A stretch of DNA of 6,659 nt from Clostridia bacterium (GCA_900763355.1 CAAFJY010000166.1:1-6659); one strand, 5' to 3'; positions 1-6,536 are shown, numbered from the stretch's first letter. The notes: a model not told the origin generated them from the sequence alone. Made by a program: numbers and translations.

Positions 1-84
1 ACATAAGAGTATTTTAGCACAATCCGCGCCGGTTTCCTATCCCCTAATTGAAAGAAAATCACAGATTTTTGCGGGATAAATTAA

Positions 85-112
85 AAAAAGCGCCCCCTGC
101 GGGGCGCTTTTT
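85..112 (-). terminator. Rho-independent terminator of the P-loop gene
   Basis: A perfect inverted repeat has a GC-rich core of 7 bp (90-96 paired with 101-107), extended by five A:T pairs on each side, and a 4-nt loop. Read on the minus strand it ends in a run of seven T (complement of 83-89), and it lies 12 nt past the stop codon of the upstream P-loop gene. The T run on the plus strand is also five long, so it could stop transcription from either side. Confidence 0.9.
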
Positions 113-124
113 CAAACCATTTGC

Positions 125-538
125 TTAGAAATACTTTTTCACGTCTTCGGCGGCGGTGGAAGCATCGGCGCTGATGGTGATGGTGAACTTGATGCCGGTG
201 GCCTGGGAGAGCTTTTCCAGCTTATCCAGGAAGAGCCCGGCCTTGGCATCGTCATCGTCTCCGGTGATCTTGAACAGGCTGTCGATGAAGATATGGGTGA
301 TGTCATAGTTCCCGGAATAGAGCCCGCAGACAAAGGCATAGAGGTATTCATACCCCGCCTCCATGGGATATTCGGACAGATCGATGAGCTTGGCGCTGTA
401 TTTGATGTTGAAGCGCAGGTTCTGGCCCCGCTCCACGCAGACGACGCTGCCGGCCTCTACATTAACGGCCTCGTTGACCAGCTCGATGACCTGCTTGGTC
501 TTGCCGGAACCCCGGTTGCCCATAATTACTTTGACCAT
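125..538 (-). CDS. Small P-loop NTP-binding protein, function unknown
   Basis: This 137-residue cytoplasmic protein carries a canonical Walker A motif, GNRGSGKT, at residues 7-14. A hydrophobic strand ending in Asp (HIFIDSL, residues 82-88, D86) is a good Walker B candidate. It has no signal peptide or membrane segment. The C-terminal part is an acidic loop (DDDD at 94-97), a helix and a final strand, FTITISAD. It is compact, with no room for an extra domain. Proteins of this size and pattern are common in Clostridia, where they are usually called ATP-binding or hypothetical; I do not know a demonstrated role. The start at 538 has an AGGAGG site 9 nt upstream (548-553). It has its own promoter and terminator, so it is probably monocistronic, although read-through from the carboxypeptidase gene upstream is possible. 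A thymidine-kinase-like fold was considered, but no zinc-binding cysteines are present. Confidence 0.85.
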   Translation of the reverse strand: MVKVIMGNRGSGKTKQVIELVNEAVNVEAGSVVCVERGQNLRFNIKYSAKLIDLSEYPMEAGYEYLYAFVCGLYSGNYDITHIFIDSLFKITGDDDDAKAGLFLDKLEKLSQATGIKFTITISADASTAAEDVKKYF

Positions 539-586
539 ATGAAATCTCCTCCTGTATAGGTAGTGGGAAGTTCTTTGATTGGTCTC

Positions 587-615
587 ATCATACCATAAAC
601 CGCAGGGGTTCTCAA
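587..615 (-). promoter_or_regulatory. Sigma-A type promoter for the P-loop gene
   Basis: On the minus strand, TTGAGA (610-615) is followed after exactly 17 nt by TATGAT (587-592). This is close to the consensus for housekeeping sigma. The predicted start is near 580, giving a leader of about 40 nt before the ATG at 538. The -35 box begins only 8 nt past the carboxypeptidase stop codon, and no T-run hairpin separates the two genes. Confidence 0.75.
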
Positions 616-623
616 CCTGTTTT

Positions 624-1799
624 TTATGAATTCTCCATAAAATTTTTCATGGCAGCGCAGCAGAGCACCCGGCGGAAGATGTCCCACAGGGTCAGGCGGG
701 GCACCTCCACCCCCGCCAGGATGGGAATGCGGCACACCTCCCGCTCCCCGGCGCGCACCGAGAGGGCCCCGATCTCCTCCCCCTCCGCCACGGGGGCCGG
801 GAGGACCGCCGGGAGCTCCAGGCGCTTTTCCAGCCCGGAGAGGAGCGTCTTTGGCAGCACCAGGGGCTCCTGCTCCCCCAGGCGGCAGGAGACGCTTTCC
901 CGCGTCCCCAGGGTGACGGGGATGGGAACCAGGGGCGCGTCGGTCCCCAGGGTGACGGCGGCAAAGCCGGCAAAGCCCCAGTTGAGCAGGGCGCAGGCGT
1001 CGTCCGAGCGGCTCTCCTTGGTGGGAGAGCCCAGGACCACGGCGATGAGGGTGAGCCCCTCCCGCCGGGCGGCGGCCGAGACGCAGTAGCCCGCCGTGGA
1101 GGTGAAGCCGGTCTTGAGCCCGATGCAGCCGGAATAGCTTTTCAGCAGCTTGTTGGTGTTGTTCAGGACAAAGGCTCCGGCCCGGATGCTGTCCTGCCAG
1201 AGGGTGGCGTAATCCTCGATCCAGGGGTGCTCCCGCAGAAGCTGGGCGCTCATGATCCCGATGTCCCAGGCAGAGGTGACGTGCCCAGGGGCCGTCAGCC
1301 CGCAGCAGTTGACAAACCGGGTGTCCGCCATCCCCAGCTGGGCGGCCCGGTCATTCATCTGCTGGACGAAGGCCTCCTCCGTCCCTGCCAGGTGCTCCCC
1401 CAGGGCCACGGCGCAGTCGTTGGCCGAGGCGATGGCGATGCACTTGAGCAGCTCCTCCACCGTGAGGGTCTCCCCCTCCTTGAGCCAGACCTGGCTTCCG
1501 CCCATGGAGACCGCGTGGGCCGAGGCCGTCACCGTGTCGGTCAGGGCCAGCTCCCCCCGGTCGATGGCCTCGCAGGCCAAAAGGAGGGTCATCACCTTGG
1601 TGACGCTGGCCGGCTCCCGGGGCGCGTGAGCGTCCTTTTCCCACAGGACCGCCCCATCCAGGGTCAAAAGCGCCGCTGCCGGCGCGTTCACCGTCACCCC
1701 GGCCCGGAGCGCCGGGTCCTCACTCTGTTCCGCCCGTGCGGGGACCGCCGTCGCTCCCAGGAGAGTCAGCGCCAGAGCCAGCGCGATCGTTCGTTTCAT
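624..1799 (-). CDS. D-alanyl-D-alanine carboxypeptidase (peptidase S11, PBP5/DacF type)
   Basis: This 391-residue serine D,D-carboxypeptidase would remove the terminal D-Ala from peptidoglycan pentapeptides on the outer face of the membrane. All three active-site motifs of the family are present: SVTK at 65-68 (nucleophile S65, K68), SAN at 125-127, and KTG at 229-231. Residues 1-23 form a signal peptide (MKR, a hydrophobic core, then ARA before E24). The catalytic domain spans about 35-265, and the PBP5-type beta domain about 287-365. The last 25 residues, including LTLWDIFRRVL, look like the amphipathic helix that holds these enzymes to the membrane. The length is normal for the family. I chose the start at 1799 because MKR plus the signal peptide begins there and AAAGGA lies 8 nt upstream; the open frame continues to 1898, but its extra 33 residues are Pro-rich and would bury the signal peptide. 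It is divergent from mtaB. A dac-type name such as dacF or dacB would fit, but no sporulation neighbour decides between them. Confidence 0.93.
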   Translation of the reverse strand: MKRTIALALALTLLGATAVPARAEQSEDPALRAGVTVNAPAAALLTLDGAVLWEKDAHAPREPASVTKVMTLLLACEAIDRGELALTDTVTASAHAVSMGGSQVWLKEGETLTVEELLKCIAIASANDCAVALGEHLAGTEEAFVQQMNDRAAQLGMADTRFVNCCGLTAPGHVTSAWDIGIMSAQLLREHPWIEDYATLWQDSIRAGAFVLNNTNKLLKSYSGCIGLKTGFTSTAGYCVSAAARREGLTLIAVVLGSPTKESRSDDACALLNWGFAGFAAVTLGTDAPLVPIPVTLGTRESVSCRLGEQEPLVLPKTLLSGLEKRLELPAVLPAPVAEGEEIGALSVRAGEREVCRIPILAGVEVPRLTLWDIFRRVLCCAAMKNFMENS

Positions 1800-1845
1800 C
1801 CCGTCATCCTTTCGTGCGCCCCAGGGGGCTTTTTTCTCCAATGTA

Positions 1846-1857
1846 TGCCCCGGGGCA
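1846..1857. repeat. Perfect 12-bp GC palindrome between divergent genes
   Basis: TGCCCCGGGGCA is a perfect dyad centred between 1851 and 1852. It lies between the carboxypeptidase start (1799) and the mtaB promoter (-35 at 1866). Its place in a divergent promoter region would suit an operator, but no regulator gene is nearby and no known consensus is recognised. In a GC-rich genome it could also arise by chance. Confidence 0.45.
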
Positions 1858-1865
1858 CAAAAATA

Positions 1866-1894
1866 TTGCAAAGGCGGGGGAAGTGGGATAAAAT
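1866..1894 (+). promoter_or_regulatory. Sigma-A type promoter for the mtaB operon
   Basis: TTGCAA (1866-1871) is followed after exactly 17 nt by TAAAAT (1889-1894). The predicted start is near 1901, which leaves a 5' leader of only about 15 nt holding the GGTGA site before the ATG at 1916. TTGCAA is its own reverse complement, so the same box could serve a minus-strand promoter, but I see no good -10 for the carboxypeptidase at the right distance. Confidence 0.65.
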
Positions 1895-1915
1895 ACAAGC
1901 TGGTGATTTATGATT

Positions 1916-3205
1916 ATGAAAGCTGCATTCTATACCCTTGGCTGCAAGGCCAACCAGTTCGAGACCCAGGCTCTGGAGCGTCTCTTTGCCGAAAAGGGGC
2001 ACGAGATCGTCCCCTTCGACGGCTATGCCGACGTATACATCGTCAACACCTGCACGGTGACGGCCCTCTCGGACAAAAAATCCCGCAACGCCGCCCGCCG
2101 GTGCAAAAAGCACAACCCCAACGCCCGGCTCATCCTCTGCGGATGCTATGCCCAGGTCAAGCCGGAGGAAGCGCGAGCCCTGTGCGGGGCCGACGCCGTC
2201 CTGGGCAGCGGGGACAAGAGCCGGGTGCTGGCAGTGGCCGAATCCCTGGCTCCCGACGGCGTCGTCCCCTTCTGGCAGACAGGGGCGGACAAGCCGATCT
2301 TCGACCTTCTTCCCGCCGGAGGTCTGCTGGGGCGCACCCGGGCGCTGCTCAAAATCCAGGACGGGTGCCAGAGCTTCTGCACCTATTGCCGCATCCCCTT
2401 CGCCCGGGGGCCCGAGCGGAGCCTACCCTTTGACACGGCGGTGCGCGAAGCCCGCCGTCTCGCGGCGGAGGGGTACCGGGAGATCGTCCTCGCGGGGATC
2501 GAGATCTCTTCCTATGGCTGCGACCTGCCGGGGCAGCCCACCCTCACCGACCTCATCGAGGCTCTCTGCCAGGCGGCCCCGGACACCCGCCTCCGCCTGG
2601 GGAGCCTGGAGCCCCGGACGGTGGACGAGGATTTCGCCGCCCGCCTGTCCGCCCTGCCCAACCTGTGCCCCCATTTCCACCTCTCGCTCCAAAGCGGGTG
2701 TGAAAAGACGCTCCGGGCCATGAACCGGAAATACGGCCCCGACCGATATCGGGAGTCCTGCCGTCTGCTGCGGCAGTATTTCCCCGGGTGCGCCATTACC
2801 ACCGATCTCATCGTGGGCTTCCCCGGCGAGACCGAGGAGGACTTCCGGGAAAGCCTGGACTTCGTCCGGGAATGTGCCTTTTCCCATGTGCACATTTTCC
2901 CCTTTTCCCGGCGGGAGGGGACCCGGGCCTGGTCCATGCCGGGACAAATTCCCAACGCCCAGAAGGCCCTCCGGGCCGCCCGGGCCGCCGAGATCTGCCG
3001 TGCGCTGGAACACGCCGACCTGAAAAGCCGGGTAGGCAGTGTCCGCCCCGTGCTCTTTGAGCAGGAGGAGGACGGCATTTCCCGGGGGCATACCCCGGAA
3101 TCCCCCCTGGTGAACGTGAAGGGCACGGGGCTGCATAACCAGATCCTCCCCGTGCGCATCACCGGGGTGGAGGGCGAAATCTTAACCGGGGAGGTGAGCC
3201 TGTGA
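1916..3205 (+). CDS. mtaB: tRNA (N6-threonylcarbamoyladenosine(37)-C2)-methylthiotransferase MtaB
   Basis: This 429-residue radical-SAM enzyme converts t6A37 to ms2t6A37 in tRNAs reading ANN codons (MtaB/YqeV, the bacterial relative of CDKAL1). The N-terminal methylthiotransferase domain has its three cluster cysteines at C10 (YTLGCKANQ), C46 (VNTCTVT) and C77 (CGCYAQ). The radical-SAM motif CxxxCxxC is at C151, C155 and C158, inside IQDGCQSFCTYCRIPFARG. A C-terminal TRAM-like RNA-binding domain covers about 370-429. Length and motif order fit MtaB better than MiaB or RimO, whose N-terminal and radical-SAM signatures differ. An ATG two codons earlier (1910) is possible, but 1916 is preferred because GGTGA at 1902-1906 is then 9 nt away and the protein begins MKAAFYTLGCK as in the family. 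It is first in a two-gene operon; its TGA stop overlaps the GTG start of the next gene. Confidence 0.93.
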   Translation: MKAAFYTLGCKANQFETQALERLFAEKGHEIVPFDGYADVYIVNTCTVTALSDKKSRNAARRCKKHNPNARLILCGCYAQVKPEEARALCGADAVLGSGDKSRVLAVAESLAPDGVVPFWQTGADKPIFDLLPAGGLLGRTRALLKIQDGCQSFCTYCRIPFARGPERSLPFDTAVREARRLAAEGYREIVLAGIEISSYGCDLPGQPTLTDLIEALCQAAPDTRLRLGSLEPRTVDEDFAARLSALPNLCPHFHLSLQSGCEKTLRAMNRKYGPDRYRESCRLLRQYFPGCAITTDLIVGFPGETEEDFRESLDFVRECAFSHVHIFPFSRREGTRAWSMPGQIPNAQKALRAARAAEICRALEHADLKSRVGSVRPVLFEQEEDGISRGHTPESPLVNVKGTGLHNQILPVRITGVEGEILTGEVSL

Positions 3206-4866
3206 GCAATATTTCTACGATATCCGAGGGGCTGACGCAGATCTTTGCCCTCCCCCTCCTCCGCCTGACCCTGAGCAACCCTCGCCCGGGGGCAGAATAT
3301 CAGAAGATCGTGGGGCGGGCGGTGCCTCTCCGGGGCGAGACCGTCCTCCAACTGGAAAAGTTCACCCGGACCCAGGCCTTTCACGAAAATGTCCCGCTGG
3401 AAGAAGCTCCCGCCCGGGTGGAAGCCCTCCTGTCCTGCTATGGCCAGCTGGACGCCGCCTGTCAGGGGGCGGTCTTCTGCCTGAAGGTTTCCAAGAAGGG
3501 CAAGCTCTTTTTCCAGCGTCAGGCGGCGGCGCAAGCGATCCGCGCCCCCATGGGCCACGACCGGAAAAAGCAGTATCTCCTCCCGGAGGGGGAGATCGTC
3601 CCGCCCCTGGTGGACCTGGGGGTCCTCACCCCCGACGGGCGGGTGGCCAAGGCAAAATACGATAAATACAAGCAGATCAACCGGTTTTTGGAATTCTTGG
3701 ACGACCTCCTGGCCAAGGATGGCAGCGAGACCGTCCGGGTGGTGGATTTTGGCTGCGGGAAGAGCTATCTCACCTTCGTGGTCTATCACTACATCACGGC
3801 GGTCCTGCACAAAAAGGCCGAGATCGTGGGTCTCGACCTCAAGGCCGACGTCATCGACCACTGCAACCGGGTGGCGGAGAAATACGGCTACACCGGCCTG
3901 CACTTTTTCTGCGGGGACATCCGGGATTATCAGGGGGAGCGCCCCGACCTGGTCATCACGCTCCACGCCTGCGACACGGCCACCGATCTGGCCCTCTTCC
4001 ACGCGGTGGAATGGGGGACAAAATACATTCTCTCGGTCCCCTGCTGCCAGCACGAGCTCAACGCCGGGGTCAAAACGAGCGCTCTCCCCCCGGTGACGGG
4101 CTACGGCATCCTCAAGGAGCGGTTCTGCGCCCTGGCCACCGACGCCGTGCGAGCCAGGCTGCTGGAGAGCCGGGGCTACGAGGTCCAGGTGATGGAGTTC
4201 ATCGACCTGGCCCATTCTCCGAAAAATCTCCTGATCCGTGCGAGAAAAGGCCGAGTTTCCCCGGATAAGCGGCAAAAAGCCCGGGACGAGGCCGAAAAGC
4301 TCCTGACAGCACTGGGCTGCGACCAGTCCCTGCGCCGCCTGCTGGAGCCGGAGCGAAAGCTTCCCGCGCCCCTCCCCGCAGGTCTGCGCATCCGCCGGGC
4401 CGTGCCGGGCGACCTCCCGGAGATCATGGCCCTCTATGACCTGGGCCGGGACTTCATGCGAAAAAACGGCAACACCCTCCAGTGGGTCAACGGCTATCCC
4501 TACCAGTCCATGATCGAGGAGGACATCCGCCGGGGCAACAGCTTTGTGTGCGTCGTGGGCGGAGAGCTTCAGGCGGTCTTCGCCCTCATCTGGGGAGAGG
4601 ATCCCACCTATGCCCACATCGACGGGGCCTGGCTGCAAAACGGCCCTTACGGCACCGTCCACCGTCTGGCCGCCCGAGGGAAATACCCCGGCATCGCCAC
4701 CCACTGTCTCCGCTGGTGCTTTGACCTGTGCGGCGATCTCCGGGCCGACACGGGGGACTGCAATGCCCCTATGCGGCATACGCTGGAAAAGGTCGGTTTT
4801 CTTTACTGCGGCGAGATCATCTGTGACGACGGCACCCCCCGCCGGGCGTATCAGAAGATACACTAA
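3202..4866 (+). CDS. Class I SAM methyltransferase (METTL25/RRNAD1-like) fused to a GNAT acetyltransferase domain
   Basis: The product is a 554-residue two-domain cytoplasmic protein. Residues 1 to about 385 are a Methyltransf_32-type methyltransferase. The SAM-binding motif I is VVDFGCGKSYLTF (180-192), the acidic strand-2 motif is GLDLKADVI (210-218), and the signatures LHACDTATD (254-262) and VPCCQHELN (279-287) follow. EFIDLAHSPKNLLIRA (332-347) closes the fold. A charged linker follows, and residues 394-554 form a GNAT domain: LRIRRAVPGDLPEIM, then ALIWGEDPTYAHIDGAW, VHRLAARGKYPGIA in the acetyl-CoA loop region, and the closing EKVGFLYCGEI strand. The GTG start overlaps the mtaB stop by 4 nt and has GGAGG 7 nt upstream. 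The frame is open through the junction, and no start codon with a ribosome binding site lies near 4380, so this is a true fusion. The substrates of both halves are unknown; co-translation with mtaB hints at RNA or ribosome modification. Confidence 0.87.
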   Translation: MSNISTISEGLTQIFALPLLRLTLSNPRPGAEYQKIVGRAVPLRGETVLQLEKFTRTQAFHENVPLEEAPARVEALLSCYGQLDAACQGAVFCLKVSKKGKLFFQRQAAAQAIRAPMGHDRKKQYLLPEGEIVPPLVDLGVLTPDGRVAKAKYDKYKQINRFLEFLDDLLAKDGSETVRVVDFGCGKSYLTFVVYHYITAVLHKKAEIVGLDLKADVIDHCNRVAEKYGYTGLHFFCGDIRDYQGERPDLVITLHACDTATDLALFHAVEWGTKYILSVPCCQHELNAGVKTSALPPVTGYGILKERFCALATDAVRARLLESRGYEVQVMEFIDLAHSPKNLLIRARKGRVSPDKRQKARDEAEKLLTALGCDQSLRRLLEPERKLPAPLPAGLRIRRAVPGDLPEIMALYDLGRDFMRKNGNTLQWVNGYPYQSMIEEDIRRGNSFVCVVGGELQAVFALIWGEDPTYAHIDGAWLQNGPYGTVHRLAARGKYPGIATHCLRWCFDLCGDLRADTGDCNAPMRHTLEKVGFLYCGEIICDDGTPRRAYQKIH

Positions 4867-4870
4867 AACC

Positions 4871-4898
4871 AAAAAGGCTGCGTTTCCGCAGCCTTTTT
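4871..4898 (+). terminator. Bidirectional Rho-independent terminator
   Basis: A 12-bp perfect stem (4871-4882 with 4887-4898) has a 7-bp GC-rich core, GGCTGCG/CGCAGCC, and a TTTC loop. It begins 4 nt after the stop of the methyltransferase-GNAT gene. The plus strand ends in T5. The minus strand ends in T5, GG and T4, so the hairpin can also catch transcripts of the convergent SPFH gene. Confidence 0.88.
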
Positions 4899-4951
4899 GC
4901 CCAATGAAATTGTTTTTTCACGGACATGTGCCGGGAAAAAACACCGTAACC

Positions 4952-4977
4952 CGCCGATTTTTCGCAAAAAATCGGCG
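4952..4977. repeat. Perfect hairpin, 11-bp stem, no T tail
   Basis: 4952-4962 pairs perfectly with 4967-4977 around a CGCA loop (stem sequence CGCCGATTTTT). No T run follows on either strand, so it is not a standard terminator. It is the first of four palindromes packed between 4952 and 5078 in the convergent intergenic region. Confidence 0.7.
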
Positions 4978-4980
4978 AAA

Positions 4981-4995
4981 CCGGCCCGCAGCCGG
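4981..4995. repeat. Small inverted repeat CCGGC/GCCGG
   Basis: A 5-bp GC stem (4981-4985 with 4991-4995) with a 5-nt loop lies 3 nt after the preceding hairpin. It is short and could be chance, but it sits in line with the other palindromes. Confidence 0.4.
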
Positions 4996-5001
4996 AACCT
5001 A

Positions 5002-5040
5002 ACTGTCGAGAAAAACCCAGCGAAGCGGTTTTTCGACAGT
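5002..5040. repeat. Imperfect palindrome with ACTGTCG arms
   Basis: ACTGTCG (5002-5008) pairs with CGACAGT (5034-5040). After a 2-nt bulge, AAAAACC (5011-5017) pairs with GGTTTTT (5027-5033), leaving a 9-nt loop. It resembles the intergenic palindromic repeats seen many times in some bacterial genomes. Whether it recurs here cannot be told from one window. Confidence 0.65.
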
Positions 5041-5042
5041 CG

Positions 5043-5078
5043 CAAACGCCCCCGCGCCGAGGGCGCGGGGGACGTTTG
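5043..5078 (-). terminator. Strong GC-rich hairpin just past the SPFH gene, probable transcript 3' end
   Basis: CAAACG (5043-5048) pairs with CGTTTG (5073-5078), and CCCCCGCGCC (5049-5058) pairs with GGCGCGGGGG (5062-5071). There is one bulged A at 5072 and a 3-nt GAG loop, giving a 16-bp stem. It begins 8 nt past the SPFH stop codon. No T run follows on the minus strand, so it may stabilise the 3' end while actual termination falls at the bidirectional terminator further on. Confidence 0.6.
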
Positions 5079-5086
5079 ATTTCCTG

Positions 5087-6016
5087 TTACTTTGCGGGCT
5101 GGTCGTCCTTCACCAGCTCCTTGACAGAGGCGGCGAGACCGGCGATGCCCTGGATCTCCGAAGGGATGATGATCTTGGTGGCCTGGCCGTTGGCGGCGGC
5201 CTGGAAGGCTTCCAGCGCCTTCATCCGCAAAACAGCATCCGAGGGGGCGGCCTCGTTGAGCAGCTTGAGGGAGTCGGCCAGGGCGGTCTGGACCTTCATC
5301 AGGGCCTCGGCCTGACCTTCGGCCTCCTTGATCTTCTGCTGCTTGACGGCCTCTGCCCGGAGGATGGCCGATTCCTTTTCACCCTCGGCGATGAGGATGG
5401 CGGACTTCTTCTCGCCCTCGGCCTTGAGGATGGATTCCCGGCGCTCCCGCTCGGCCTTCATCTGACGCTCCATGGCGTTCTGGATCTCTTTGGGCGGGAT
5501 GATGTTTTTCAGCTCCACCCGGGTGACCTTGATGCCCCAGGGATCGGTGGCTTCGTCCAGGATGGCCCGCATCTTGCTGTTGATGATGTCCCGGGAGGTG
5601 AGGGTCTGATCCAGCTCCAGCTCGCCGATGATGTTGCGCAGGGTGGTTGCCGTGAGGTTCTCGATGGCCGACATGGGCTGCACCACCCCATAGGTATAGA
5701 GCTTGGGGTCGGAGACAAAGAAATAGACCACCGTGTCGATCTGCATGGTGACGTTATCCTTGGTAATGACGGGCTGAGGCGCGAAATCGGCGATGCGCTC
5801 CTTGAGCGTCACCTTGTTGGCCACCCGCTCGATGAGGGGGATCTTGAAATGGATGCCGGTCTGCCAGGTGCCCTGATAGGCGCCCAGGCGCTCGATGACA
5901 AAGGCGCTGGCCTGGGGGACCACCACCACGTTGGAGATCACCAGCACCACTACCAACAGAATGAGCACGGCCACCAGGCCGAAGGAAAAGGTCGAAGCGA
6001 CGGAAAGCAAGAACAT
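5087..6016 (-). CDS. SPFH/stomatin-like (band 7) membrane scaffold protein, QmcA/YbbK type
   Basis: This 309-residue protein belongs to the stomatin/prohibitin/flotillin/HflK superfamily, which oligomerises on the membrane and organises microdomains or regulates membrane proteases. One transmembrane segment covers about residues 8-33 (LVAVLILLVVVLVI). The SPFH domain follows at about 34-190, with the family-typical VIERLGAYQGTWQTGIHFKIP (start at 40), ITKDNVTMQID and DPWGIKVTRVELKNIIPP stretches. A charged coiled-coil region from about 180 to 250 contains four 11-residue repeats (196-239, with AEGEK). The tail ends in a helix rich in Ala. The start at 6016 has AAGGAGG 7 nt upstream; the open frame runs on to 6142, but that part overlaps the nfeD-like gene and lacks a ribosome binding site. 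It lies 46 nt downstream of the NfeD-like gene, with which it forms an operon. Confidence 0.92.
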   Translation of the reverse strand: MFLLSVASTFSFGLVAVLILLVVVLVISNVVVVPQASAFVIERLGAYQGTWQTGIHFKIPLIERVANKVTLKERIADFAPQPVITKDNVTMQIDTVVYFFVSDPKLYTYGVVQPMSAIENLTATTLRNIIGELELDQTLTSRDIINSKMRAILDEATDPWGIKVTRVELKNIIPPKEIQNAMERQMKAERERRESILKAEGEKKSAILIAEGEKESAILRAEAVKQQKIKEAEGQAEALMKVQTALADSLKLLNEAAPSDAVLRMKALEAFQAAANGQATKIIIPSEIQGIAGLAASVKELVKDDQPAK

Positions 6017-6062
6017 GATATTTCCTCCTTGTACGATCACAGTGTGGTTGACGGATGAGGAT

Positions 6063-6536
6063 TCACGCCTGAGCCGGAGGCTCGGCCGGGGGCTCCGGAA
6101 TGGGGCTGACCATGGCCTTGACCCCGTCGATGCTCCTGACACAGACGGTACTCCCCGCAGGGATGGGCTGGCCGGAAAGGCTCCGGGCCGTCCAGATCAG
6201 TCCGCCGCAGCGGATGGCTCCGGTCTCGCGCTCGTCGTCGATGGTCTCGGTGACCAGGGCGCGGGAACCCAGGATGCGGTCGGCATTGGTGTGCTGGCGG
6301 CGGGGGTTGAAGCGCTCCTTCAAAAAGCGCTTTGCCAGCACCAGCGCGGCCAGGGAGACGACCAGGAACAACAGCACCTGGACTCCCAGTCCCGCACCCA
6401 GCAGCGCCGCGGCCATAGCGGCCAGCGCCCCCAGGGTGAACCAGATGGAGTTGAGTCCCAGCAGCACGGCTTCCAGCACGCCGAAAAGAATGGCCGCCCC
6501 CAGCCAGAGGGCGTAAAGCGGGATGCCAAAGGGCAT
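6063..6536 (-). CDS. NfeD family membrane protein, short form (YbbJ-like)
   Basis: This 157-residue protein is the usual partner of an SPFH protein. It has three hydrophobic segments at about residues 5-27, 30-49 and 51-68, followed by a basic stretch (KRFLKERFNPRR). A soluble OB-fold-like domain covers about 85-145 (LGSRALVTETID, TGAIRCGGLIWTAR, IPAGSTVCVRSIDGVKAMV). It ends in a Pro-rich tail, PEPPAEPPAQA. It lacks the N-terminal ClpP-like serine protease domain of long NfeD proteins, so it is presumably not an enzyme. I chose the ATG at 6536 because AAGGAGG (6543-6549) is 6 nt upstream; a TTG at 6554 would place that site inside the gene. It is first in the operon with the SPFH gene. In the SPFH pairing the OB domain is thought to help assemble or regulate the scaffold. 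Confidence 0.9.
   Translation of the reverse strand: MPFGIPLYALWLGAAILFGVLEAVLLGLNSIWFTLGALAAMAAALLGAGLGVQVLLFLVVSLAALVLAKRFLKERFNPRRQHTNADRILGSRALVTETIDDERETGAIRCGGLIWTARSLSGQPIPAGSTVCVRSIDGVKAMVSPIPEPPAEPPAQA

Noticed and set aside
1..84. AT-richer stretch at the left edge, checked for a promoter
   Set aside because: TTGAAA (48-53) has no -10 box at 16-18 nt; the nearest TAAATT is 23 nt away. No gene or clear site is visible.
1796..1807. Mini reading frame ATG-ACG-GGA-TGA overlapping the carboxypeptidase start by ATGA
   Set aside because: Its ATG lies within or next to the ribosome binding site, so it has no room for its own. It is most likely chance.
1818..1836. GCCCC/GGGGC hairpin followed by T6 on the plus strand
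   Set aside because: The stem is only 4-5 bp with a tight loop, and no plus-strand gene ends upstream. On the minus strand it lies in the carboxypeptidase leader without a T run.
1227..1913. 228-codon plus-strand frame opposite the carboxypeptidase gene
   Set aside because: It is antisense to a gene with all three PBP motifs, has an Arg/Pro/Gly-rich translation and no convincing ribosome binding site.
2512..4872. 786-codon open frame on the minus strand opposite mtaB and the methyltransferase-GNAT gene
   Set aside because: It lies antisense to two genes with clear family motifs. Its translation shows no recognisable domain and is Gly/Arg/Pro-rich, as expected from a GC-rich antisense frame that avoids stops.
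4897..5079. Short frames of 60 codons on both strands in the convergent intergenic region
   Set aside because: They run through the palindromes and terminator, lack ribosome binding sites and resemble no protein.
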